A stretch of DNA of 32,203 bases from the NCBI GenBank assembly GCA_005887735.1, contig VBII01000035.1, positions 1 to 32,203 on the forward strand, given 5' to 3'. A program made the translations under genes and the position numbers. Numbering within the stretch: the stretch's first letter is position 1; the number at the start of each line of letters is the position of its first letter. A model generated the notes under the pieces. The model was not told where the DNA came from, ran no database searches, and worked only from the letters and a program-made list of their open reading frames with translations. Positions 7,624 through 14,173 of this stretch are shown piece by piece. The DNA is from Chloroflexota bacterium. Lineage in GTDB: Bacteria; Chloroflexota; Dormibacteria; Dormibacterales; Dormibacteraceae.

Positions 7624-8291
7624 AGCATTGCCTCTGTTCTGCCGTGCAGCTCCAGCTTCCGATAGATCTTCGCCAGGTGATTGCGCACGGTCTTGTGGCT
7701 GATTCCTCGGTTCGCCGCGATGGTTGGAATCGATTGCGCCTGTCCGATCATGGCCAGGATCGCAAGCTCGGTCGGGGAAAGTCGACCGGCGAACGAGTCG
7801 GATTCGGGTGTGCGAAGTGTGTTCGGCCTCTCGAGCAGACGAACCAGAAGCCCTGAGCCGATCGCCCTGTGGCCCGACACCACCGCTCGCACCCCCACCA
7901 GGAATTCGTCGAGCGCCGAATTCTTGCTGAACGCGCCCGCGACATTCATGGCAAGAGCCGCCGCGAGCTCGGCTTCATCACCATCGTCGCCCAGCAGAAC
8001 GACCGGCGTGCCGCGGCCTTCCGAGGCGAGGGCGCGGACGAGCTCGACCCCAGACAGCGGTTCGGCCCGCAGCTCGCAAAACACAAGGTCAATCGCCTCG
8101 GTCCTTGCAATCTCCAACCCGCGATCCGACCGCGAAGCGGTGATGACGTGGGCAGAGAGGGGCGGCGCTTCCAACAGGCTTGCCAAGGCGGCGAGGAAAA
8201 GAGGCTGCCTGTCGATGAGCAGTGCCTCCACACGCTCGACCGCGCGCCGTTCGCTGCCTGGGCTGAGCGATGGCGCCGGGACCACGATCAC
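7590..8291 (-). CDS. LuxR-family regulator with a degenerate (Glu) receiver domain
   Basis: A 233-residue protein with a receiver-like N-terminal domain (about 20-135) and a LuxR/NarL helix-turn-helix (about 168-225; LSPTELAILAMIGQAQSIPTIAANRGISHKTVRNHLAKIYRKL). In the receiver the usual acidic pair is reduced to one Asp (LLIDRQPLF). The phospho-acceptor position (normally VLMDL) reads LVFCELRAEP, with Glu where Asp is expected; Ser-Lys (AFSKNS) is kept. It is therefore likely phosphorylation-independent or permanently 'on', since Glu can mimic phospho-Asp. It is the first gene of the pilus operon and overlaps pilB by 34 nt, so it probably controls pilus expression. The GTG start at 8291 has no clear ribosome site and may be leaderless. 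The target is inference. Confidence 0.85.
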   Translation of the reverse strand: MIVVPAPSLSPGSERRAVERVEALLIDRQPLFLAALASLLEAPPLSAHVITASRSDRGLEIARTEAIDLVFCELRAEPLSGVELVRALASEGRGTPVVLLGDDGDEAELAAALAMNVAGAFSKNSALDEFLVGVRAVVSGHRAIGSGLLVRLLERPNTLRTPESDSFAGRLSPTELAILAMIGQAQSIPTIAANRGISHKTVRNHLAKIYRKLELHGRTEAMLWAARMGLTGT

Positions 8292-8708
8292 ACAGAAACT
8301 CTATGGGCGCCTCGGGCCTGACCGTAATGGGATCGTAGTACTAGGGTCCGAGACAGCCGAGGCGTGTGAGCGGGACTTGATCTGGCCCGGTGATCCTCCG
8401 CCGGCCGTCTTGCGGTCCCCGTCGCGGCAGTCCTTTCGGCGCCGAGATGTCACGGTCGTCCTGGGAACGCCTTGGAAACTCCAAGTATCTGGTGAGCTGT
8501 TCGCCAAACTTGGGCCCCCCAGCGCCCACTGGCCCCCGGAAAATCGGACATCGAAGGCCTTCACAAGTCAACCCCTGCAGGTCAAACCATGCTGGTGCAG
8601 AGTTCAGCCAGGGGCGCAACCTCTATCACTTCTCCTCCTGTCGGGACATTTGTCTTATTTGCCGATCGGCGGAGACGTGCCAAGCTCGCAGCAGTGACAA
8701 AAGGGGGG
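8292..8708. promoter_or_regulatory. Divergent intergenic region between pilus operon and regulatory cluster
   Basis: About 420 nt with no convincing gene; the track ORFs here lack ribosome sites and family features. It must hold the promoters of the minus-strand pilus operon and the plus-strand membrane protein. Visible elements are a hairpin CTTGGA-AAC-TCCAAG around 8472-8486 and CCTGTCGGGAC at 8637-8647. The latter 11-mer recurs at 10033-10043 upstream of the histidine kinase. I could not assign -35/-10 boxes with confidence. Confidence 0.35.
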
Positions 8709-8714
8709 ATGCCT

Positions 8715-9080
8715 ATGCGCGCTGCGCGCCTTCCGGAGACGAGACGCCAACGGTTCTTCTTCGCTGTGTTCTTGCCGCTTGCCGTGCTGGCCAACCTTAG
8801 TTTGGGCTTGTTGATCCTGGTCGGCCTGCATCCGGAGCCCTGGCCGGGTTGGCTGGAGGTGGGGACCGGTGCATTGTGTTGCGTGATCGCGGGCTGGCTG
8901 GCGGCAGCCGCCTGGTCGAAGTCCTACTGGCATCGGAGCATGGCGCGGCAGGTGGCAACCTGGCGCCGTATCTCTGACACCTTCTTTGCTTGGATCGAAG
9001 ACGTGCCGGTGCCCGCCGAGGCCCTCCACAGCCTGCGGTCGTCGCTCGAGGAGGCGGTCCCCAGCTCGGAGCGAAATTAG
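8715..9080 (+). CDS. Small two-helix membrane protein of unknown function
   Basis: A protein of about 121 residues. I choose ATG 8715 because AAGGGGGG lies 6-8 nt upstream; ATG 8709 (two residues longer) is too close to that site, and the track start at 8589 has no support. A basic N-terminus (RAARLPETRRQR) leads into a first hydrophobic helix (FFFAVFLPLAVLANLSLGLLILVGL) and a second one (LEVGTGALCCVIAGWLAAAAW). A soluble, moderately charged C-terminal tail follows (SKSYWHRSMARQVATWRRISDTFFAWI…). I do not recognise a family. It stands immediately before response-regulator and kinase genes, so it could be the membrane input partner for the soluble kinase downstream, but nothing in the sequence proves that. 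Confidence 0.65.
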   Translation: MRAARLPETRRQRFFFAVFLPLAVLANLSLGLLILVGLHPEPWPGWLEVGTGALCCVIAGWLAAAAWSKSYWHRSMARQVATWRRISDTFFAWIEDVPVPAEALHSLRSSLEEAVPSSERN

Positions 9081-9217
9081 CCCCGACGGAATCTAAACGA
9101 CCCGCTGGGGCGTTGTTGGTTCCGGATGGTCACACAGGCGGCTGAACGTGTGCGTGCGTCGAGGTTCGTGACGGTGTATGTTCCGCACGTCGTGCCGAGG
9201 TAGGGCTCGGATGAAAC

Positions 9218-9233
9218 GGAGGCAGCCCGCCTG
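9218..9233 (+). promoter_or_regulatory. Ribosome-binding site directing a CTG start
   Basis: GGAGG at 9218-9222 is followed by exactly 8 nt and then CTG at 9231. In this frame there is no ATG, GTG or TTG between the upstream in-frame TAG and TTG 9279, which lies after the essential receiver acidic pair. A short overlapping ORF, ATG 9211 (MKRRQPA, stop TGA 9232-9234), covers the site and may couple to it. Confidence 0.6.
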
Positions 9234-9884
9234 ATTCGTCTTGGGATCGTTGACGACCATCCAGTCTTCAGACTGGGCTTGATTCGCACTTTCGAGCGCG
9301 AAAACGACCTGGCTGTCCTATGGGAGCTTCCAGGCGTGACGGAGCTTTTCACAATGCTCGACCGGTTTCCGGTCGACGTGGTCCTGATGGACCTCAGCCT
9401 GGGTCCAGGGCAGGACGCCCTGGCGGCGATCATGAATATCAGAGAGAAATACGAGCTGGTCAAGGTGATCGTCATCTCGGCCTCGCTCGATTGGGAGGCG
9501 GCGACGGCGGCCAGGGCGGCCGGGGCCAACGGCTATCTGCCCAAGGACCTGTCGATCGCCGACATGGTCGCCACGATTCGCGGCCTGGCGTCGCCAAACT
9601 TCGGCAAGCACAGCTTCAGGGACCTCCTGGACGTGCAGTCGCGGGGCAGCGCCACGACGCAGGCCTGGCAGCGTGCGTTGAGCCGCAGGGAGCAAGAGGT
9701 GCTCGCCCAGCTGCGCCGGGGGCGCTCCAACAAGGAGATCGCCGCCCACCTCGGGGTATCGATCACGACCGTCAACAAGCACGTCCAGCAGGTCCTCAAA
9801 AAACTGCACGTGAAGACCCGCTCCCAGGCTGTCGCCATGGTGACCGCGGAGCCCTGGACCCAGGTCGCCGGCCGTCGGCGATAG
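9231..9884 (+). CDS. NarL/FixJ-type response regulator with CTG start
   Basis: About 217 residues. The ORF track starts at TTG 9279 and so loses the receiver's acidic pocket. Reading back to CTG 9231 adds LIRLGIVDDHPVFRLG, exactly the beta-1 and Asp-Asp motif the family requires. Phospho-acceptor Asp lies in VVLMDLSLG, the switch Ser in VIVISAS, and the conserved Lys in GYLPKDLS. The C-terminal LuxR helix-turn-helix is complete (LSRREQEVLAQLRRGRSNKEIAAHLGVSITTVNKHVQQVLKKL). On phosphorylation it should dimerise and bind DNA. Its natural partner is the histidine kinase 225 nt downstream, although a second regulator also follows that kinase. Identity is firm; the CTG start is a strong inference from the ribosome site and domain completeness. 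Confidence 0.88.
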   Translation: MIRLGIVDDHPVFRLGLIRTFERENDLAVLWELPGVTELFTMLDRFPVDVVLMDLSLGPGQDALAAIMNIREKYELVKVIVISASLDWEAATAARAAGANGYLPKDLSIADMVATIRGLASPNFGKHSFRDLLDVQSRGSATTQAWQRALSRREQEVLAQLRRGRSNKEIAAHLGVSITTVNKHVQQVLKKLHVKTRSQAVAMVTAEPWTQVAGRRR

Positions 9885-9924
9885 GCCGTCGCGTTAACCA
9901 AGATACTCATCATTTACTGAAACA

Positions 9925-9971
9925 AATGGTCATTTCAGACCATTGACCCGGCGCACATAGGCAGTTAGCCT
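9925..9971 (+). promoter_or_regulatory. Inverted repeat overlapping a candidate promoter for the kinase gene
   Basis: AATGGTC (9925-9931), six bases, GACCATT (9938-9944) is a perfect 7-bp inverted repeat. Its right arm runs into TTGACC (9943-9948), followed after 17 bp by TAGCCT (9966-9971), a reasonable -35/-10 pair. NarL-family regulators often bind such heptamer inverted repeats, so one of the neighbouring regulators may act here. As RNA it could also serve as a weak terminator for the upstream gene. Confidence 0.45.
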
Positions 9972-9986
9972 CATTCACACGTCGTT

Positions 9987-10043
9987 ACCCGGGCGGATAG
10001 GGGAGGCTGCCCCGGGTGAGAGCGGATTTGTCCCTGTCGGGAC
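9987..10043 (+). other. Structured leader of the histidine kinase mRNA
   Basis: Two perfect stem arms lie in the presumed 5' untranslated region: ACCCGGG (9987-9993) with CCCGGGT (10011-10017), and GTCCC (10030-10034) with GGGAC (10039-10043) around a TGTC loop. I compared the region with the cyclic di-GMP, cyclic di-AMP and cobalamin riboswitch cores as I remember them and saw no match. Confidence 0.35.
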
Positions 10044-10108
10044 GCCGCCGTATAGGACTCCCGTTGTTGGCGTTGGATCGGTCACCGGGATGAAAAGTGG
10101 GGTTGGCT

Positions 10109-10822
10109 ATGCCGCCTGTGGTCGTGAGTCCTCCATTGAGGATGGAGGTTCTGCAGGCGGGGGTTGAGGAAGAGGTCCGGCGACTGGTTGCCCGTGAGCT
10201 TCACGACCGGGTTGCCCAGACCCTTACCGGAATGCTGGTTGACGTGGAGAATTTCAAGTCCGAGCAGGTCAGCTGGCAGGACGTGGTGCAGCAGCTGGAT
10301 GGGATCCAGAGCTCTACCCGTCAGGTATTGGCCAGCATTCGCCAGCTCCTGCACGATCTGCGCGGTGAAGAAGCGCTGGACGGCAGCTTTGTGGACGCCG
10401 TCAAAGCGCTCCTGGTGCGATTTGAAGCCAAAACCGGCATTCGGCCCGAGATCGAGATCACCGAAGGCTGGCCGAAGGCACTGACGCCGCAGGCCTCCTT
10501 GAACCTCTATCGGATCATCGAGGAAGCGCTCTCCAACATTCGAATGCACAGCGGGGCGAAGAGCGTTCGCATCGTGCTCGGGCCCCATGCCGAGAACGAG
10601 CTTGGAATCGTTGTTGAGGACGATGGCCGAGGCGTCGACACCGACCCCTCACGGCCGGTAGGCATGGGGACGATTGGAATGCGCGAGAGGGCCATGTTCC
10701 TGGGTGGACATATCCGGGTCGAGAGCGAAAACGGCCATGGGACCCTCGTTCGCGCGATGTTTCCGAAGGATCTGCTTGTATCGCACGATACGGTGATCGT
10801 TGCGAAAAGGAAAAGTTCATGA
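10109..10822 (+). CDS. Soluble NarX/DesK-type histidine kinase (HisKA_3)
   Basis: About 237 residues from ATG 10109; GTG 10097 (track) and ATG 10142 are alternatives. The phosphorylated His is in ARELHDRVAQTLTGML (HisKA_3 dimerisation domain). The HATPase_c domain has its N box (EEALSNIRMHSGAKSV), G1 box (VEDDGRGVD) and G2 box (GMGTIGMRERAMFLGG). There is no transmembrane helix and no recognisable sensor domain; the His-containing helix starts within about 30 residues of the N-terminus. It is therefore a cytoplasmic core kinase that must receive its signal from a partner protein or be constitutively active. Its stop overlaps the ATG of the next response regulator (ATGA), a classic coupled two-component pair. 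Confidence 0.92.
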   Translation: MPPVVVSPPLRMEVLQAGVEEEVRRLVARELHDRVAQTLTGMLVDVENFKSEQVSWQDVVQQLDGIQSSTRQVLASIRQLLHDLRGEEALDGSFVDAVKALLVRFEAKTGIRPEIEITEGWPKALTPQASLNLYRIIEEALSNIRMHSGAKSVRIVLGPHAENELGIVVEDDGRGVDTDPSRPVGMGTIGMRERAMFLGGHIRVESENGHGTLVRAMFPKDLLVSHDTVIVAKRKSS

Positions 10823-11441
10823 CCGTAGCCGTCAGAGCCGCGCGCGTACTCGTAGTCGACGATCAGACGCTCTACCGGACCGGCCTCGCAAGCCTGCTCG
10901 GTGATGATGAGCGGGTGGAGGTCGTCGGCCAGGCGGTCGACGGCGCCGATGGAGTCAAGCAGGCCGCCAAGCTGAAGCCTGACGTCGTGCTCATGGACAT
11001 CAAGATGCCCAACGTCGACGGCATCGAAGCAACTCGGCAGATCATGGAAGCGGTCCCGGGCATCAAGGTATTGATCCTGACCACGTTCGAAACCGACAGC
11101 CAGGTCATCCAGGCGTTGAAGGCCGGGGCCAGCGGTTACGTCCTGAAGGACTCCTCGGCGGCTGCAATCGTCAGCAGCATCGTGGCCGTGATGTCCGGGG
11201 AAAAGGTCATGGCGAGCGCCGTTGCCAACCGAGTCCTCGACATGCTCACAGGGACCGCGACTCCGAAGGAGTTCTACGACGGGCTGACCAACCGGGAGAT
11301 CGAGATCCTCAAGCTCCTGGCGAGCGGGATGGCCAACAAGCAGATTGCTTACCGCCTGAAGATCAGCGAGAAAAGCTCGGGATCTACGACCGGTCTCAGG
11401 CGGTCCTCTACGCCGTAAAGAAAGGACTGGTCGAGGTCTAG
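10819..11441 (+). pseudogene. Response regulator with deleted DNA-recognition helix and frameshift
   Basis: The receiver is intact: VLVVDDQTLYRTG, acceptor Asp in VVLMDIKMPNVDG, Thr in LILTTFE, Lys in GYVLKDSS. The LuxR domain begins normally (LTNREIEILKLLASGMANKQIAYRLKISEK) but then reads SSGSTTGLRRSSTP and stops at 11418. In another frame the expected ending appears right after the break: KLGIYDRSQAVLYAVKKGLVEV, with TAG at 11439-11441. What is missing is the recognition helix (family pattern TVRNHVSNIYE), about 34 nt, near 11371-11374. The flanking GAGAA would plausibly have been repeated at both ends of the lost piece, suggesting slippage deletion. As written, the protein could be phosphorylated but should not bind DNA. 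Assembly error is an alternative. Confidence 0.85.
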
Positions 11442-11467
11442 CCGGCCGGTCCCCGACCGCCGGCTGA

Positions 11468-11488
11468 ACCCAGGCGCCTCGCCTGGGT
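11468..11488 (+). terminator. Hairpin after the two-component genes
   Basis: ACCCAGGCG, loop CCT, CGCCTGGGT: a perfect 9-bp stem 27 nt after the original stop of the response regulator. No T-run follows (CGGCGCACATATATAGG), so it is at best a non-canonical terminator. The AT-rich ATATATAG next to it stands out in this GC-rich region and could belong to the promoter of the sulfur operon. Confidence 0.45.
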
Positions 11489-11588
11489 CGGCGCACATAT
11501 ATAGGTAAGGAACAAGAGTCCCGGCCGGTCCTTGGTGGAATTGCCACAGGCGGCCGGGGGTTGTCATGGGCTAGTGTTGCCGGAACCG

Positions 11589-11675
11589 ATGCGTAGAACG
11601 GTGACTCGCGCCCTCTTCCTCACTCGGCGACGAGCGATCGACTACGCCCGCTGCGCCAGCTGCTTCTGTAGCTAG
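11589..11675 (+). CDS. Cysteine-rich leader peptide upstream of the sulfur operon
   Basis: A 28-codon ORF below the track's size limit: ATG 11589 to TAG 11673-11675. It begins MRRTVTRALFLTRRRAIDYA and ends RCASCFCS. Three Cys codons fall within the last seven sense codons. The order of a basic, Arg-rich start, an 'RRxxxDxxR' core and a Cys-rich end resembles the short leader peptides placed before sulfur genes in Actinomycetota, some of which mediate cysteine-responsive attenuation. Two hairpins follow within 35 nt, before the sulfite reductase start at 11771. The proposed role is that ribosomes stall on Cys codons when cysteinyl-tRNA is scarce, favouring expression of the operon. Presence, length and composition are seen; the mechanism is inferred. 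GGAA shortly before the ATG is only a weak ribosome site. Confidence 0.7.
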   Translation: MRRTVTRALFLTRRRAIDYARCASCFCS

Positions 11676-11690
11676 GCCGAGCTCCTGAGC

Positions 11691-11727
11691 GGGGCCCATT
11701 GGCCCCCACCACGCCTGGCCGGCGTGG
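11691..11727 (+). promoter_or_regulatory. Candidate attenuator hairpins between leader peptide and sulfite reductase
   Basis: GGGGCC-CATT-GGCCCC (11691-11706) and CCACGCC-TGGCC-GGCGTGG (11709-11727) are perfect 6- and 7-bp stems, back to back, 15 nt after the leader stop. A pyrimidine stretch (CTCTCTCTTC) follows the second. Stalling on the leader's Cys codons would place a ribosome just upstream of the first stem. Which stem acts as terminator or sequesters a ribosome site is not determined. Confidence 0.5.
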
Positions 11728-11770
11728 GCTCTCTCTTCGGCATCAGCTCACCAGTTGGAGGCGCATTTCA

Positions 11771-13451
11771 TTGTCGAACCTGTCGGACGGAACCCATATC
11801 GACGGCTTTTCCCGGAACGAGTCCGTCAAGGCGGCGAGCAACCACCTTCGCGGACTCATCAAGGAGGAGCTCGTCGAGGACACTCCTGCCTTCAGCGACG
11901 ACTCCGAGCAGCTTCTCAAGTTCCACGGCGTCTACCAGCAGGATGATCGCGACCGGCGGAAAGAGGCGCGCGCCAAGGGACTCGGGCGGCATCGTCTCGG
12001 CTGACGCCTACCTCGCCCACGATGACATCAGCCGGCGCTGGGCCAACGGGACCTTGCGCGTCACGACCCGCCAGGACTTCCAGCTTCACGGGGTGCTCAA
12101 GGGCGACCTCAAGAAGTCGATCGCGGCCATCAACCAGGCGCTGCTGACGACCCTGGGCGGATGCGGTGATGTCGAGCGAAACATCATGTGCTGCCCTGAG
12201 CCGAAGACAGATCGGTTCCACGAGCAGGCGCACCTGGCCATCGCTGCCATGGTCGCCGCCCTGACCCCGCGCACCGGCGCCTACCACGAGATCTGGCTCG
12301 ACGGCCAGGTGGTCGACTCCTCCGAGCCGGAGGCCGAGCCGCTTTACGGCGAGCAGTACCTCCCGCGCAAGTTCAAGACCACGGTCGCGCTCGAGGGCGA
12401 CAACTGCGTCGACATCTACGCCCACGACCTCGCCCTCGTCGCCATGCGTGGGGACGCAGGCTCGGTGAGAGGTTTCAACGTCCTGGTCGGCGGCGGTCTG
12501 GGCCGGACCCACAACAAACCCGAGACGTTTGTCGCGGTGGCGCAGCCCATGGCGTTCGTTGAGCCCGACCAGGTGGTCGACGTGGCTCATGCGGTTGTCG
12601 CGGTGCAGCGCGACTACGGCGACCGCTCCAATCGCAAGCACGCGCGCCTCAAGTACACGATCGCGGACCGCGGGCTCGACTGGTTCCGCGGCGAGGTCCA
12701 GGCACGCCTACCTTTCGCCCTGCACGCGCCCGAACCACTCCATTGGGAGCCGGTGGACGACCACCTCGGCTGGCACGACCAGGGCGATGGCAAGCTCTAC
12801 GTCGGCCTCTACATCGAAAACGGGCGCATCGCGGACGTGGGCGAGGTCCGCTCCCGCGCCGGGTTGCGCAGGATCGTCGAGGAGATCCGACCGCAGGTGC
12901 GGCTCACGGCGCAGCAAAACGTCATCCTCGCCGGCATCGCTCCGGCTCAGAGACCGCGCGTCGAGGCGCTGCTCGCGGAGCACGGCATGGCCCGGGTCGA
13001 ATCGATCCCCCACGCCATCCGGTACGCGATGGCCTGCCCCGCCATCCCCACCTGCGGCCTGGCGGTCGCCGAGGCCGAGCGCGTGATTCCGAGCCTCATC
13101 CGCCAGATCGCCTCGATGCTCGACGAGCTAGGCCTCGCCGGCGAGCGGATCAGCTTCCGGATGAGTGGCTGCCCCAACGGCTGCTCTCGGCCATACCTCG
13201 GCGACGTCGGCTTCGTCGGGACGACGCTCGGCAAGTACGACGTCATGCTGGCCGGCGATTTCGAAGGCACGCGCCTGAATCGCGTCTACGCACCCAACGT
13301 GCCGATTGGCGACATCCCATCGCTGCTGCGTCCGATCTTCATCGAGTTTCGTTCCAACAGGCGGCCAGGTGAGGGCTTTGGCAACTGGGTCGAACGCATT
13401 GGGTTCGACGCGCTGCGCGAAGGTCTGGCTGCGACGGAGGCGATCGCATGA
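11771..13451 (+). pseudogene. Assimilatory sulfite reductase (siroheme, 4Fe-4S), frameshifted near N-terminus
   Basis: This enzyme reduces sulfite to sulfide. Translation begins at TTG 11771 with GGAGG nine nt upstream. The N-terminal part is typical (RNESVKAASNHLRGLIKEEL, then SEQLLKFHGVYQQDDRDRR). Near 11981 it shifts frame and would stop at 12003. The other frame resumes with GGIVSADAYLAHDDISRRWANGTLRVTTRQDFQLHGV and runs intact to 13451. Between them the family has about 13 residues (pattern …YxFMVRxxxPG); about 38 nt are missing. The siroheme/cluster ligands appear present: CGDVERNIMCCPEP upstream, and MSGCPNGCSRPYLGDVGF near the C-terminus. It overlaps cysH by 4 nt (ATGA). If the deletion is real, sulfate assimilation here cannot finish; if it is an assembly fault, the gene is whole. 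Confidence 0.85.
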
Positions 13452-14173
13452 CCGCTGAATGCACGCTGCGCTGGGCCTATGACACGTTCGCGCGCGTCGC
13501 GATCGTCGCGAGCTTCCAGGCCGAATCGTCGGTGATCATCGACATCGCGTCGAGAATCCGCCCTGACCTGCGGGTGCTGACGCTGGACACCGGCCGGCTG
13601 CCGCCCCAGACGCACGAAATGATCGACCGCGTCCGCGATCGCTACGGAATCGAGGTCGAGGTCATCACCCCAGATCCGGATGAGGTCACGAAGATCGTCG
13701 CGGCGCAGGGCAGCCACCTCTTCTACAGGTCGGTCGAGATGAGGCGGCTGTGCTGCGAGGTGCGAAAGTCGCGGCCGCTCGACCTCGCGCTGAGCGGCTA
13801 CGACGCCTGGGTGACGGGCCTGCGCCGCGAGCAGGCGGCGACGCGCGCCAACACGCAGGTCGTCGCCCTCGATCCCGAGCACCACGGAATCACCAAGATC
13901 GCTCCGCTGGCTTCCTGGTCGAAGGCAGAGGTGTGGGACTACATCCGCGAGCACGAGCTGCCCTACCACTCGCTCTACGACCACGGCTATACCTCCATCG
14001 GCTGCGCTCCCTGCACGCGCGCGACTGTCCAGGGCGAGGACGAGCGGGCGGGCCGCTGGTGGTGGGAGCAGAACGAGGTCAAGGAGTGCGGGCTCCACTT
14101 CCCTGCGAGCGGGGAAGGTGACCCGGTTCGCGAAGCGAGCCCGGTCGGATGGGGAGGTCCAAGCGCTCAGTGA
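13448..14173 (+). CDS. cysH: Assimilatory APS reductase (CysH family, iron-sulfur type)
   Basis: A 241-residue thioredoxin-dependent reductase that converts adenylyl sulfate to sulfite and AMP. The nucleotide-binding PP-loop region shows VAIVASFQAESSVIIDIA. Two Cys pairs, RRLCCEVRK and IGCAPCTRA, are the 4Fe-4S ligands that distinguish APS reductases from PAPS-only enzymes. The catalytic Cys lies in the usual C-terminal ECGLHF motif. With a Cys-Cys pair present, APS should be the preferred substrate, which makes the APS kinase domain encoded downstream partly redundant for this pathway. The ATG at 13448 overlaps the sulfite reductase stop (ATGA). About 25 C-terminal residues after ECGLHF look non-conserved and overlap the next gene. 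Confidence 0.92.
   Translation: MTAECTLRWAYDTFARVAIVASFQAESSVIIDIASRIRPDLRVLTLDTGRLPPQTHEMIDRVRDRYGIEVEVITPDPDEVTKIVAAQGSHLFYRSVEMRRLCCEVRKSRPLDLALSGYDAWVTGLRREQAATRANTQVVALDPEHHGITKIAPLASWSKAEVWDYIREHELPYHSLYDHGYTSIGCAPCTRATVQGEDERAGRWWWEQNEVKECGLHFPASGEGDPVREASPVGWGGPSAQ

Noticed and set aside
9279-9884. Track start TTG 9279 for the first response regulator
   Set aside because: It removes the receiver's Asp-Asp motif; the CTG at 9231 with GGAGG restores it.
9960-10096. Riboswitch before the histidine kinase
   Set aside because: Stem-loops are present, but the conserved cores of the riboswitch classes I could recall do not fit.
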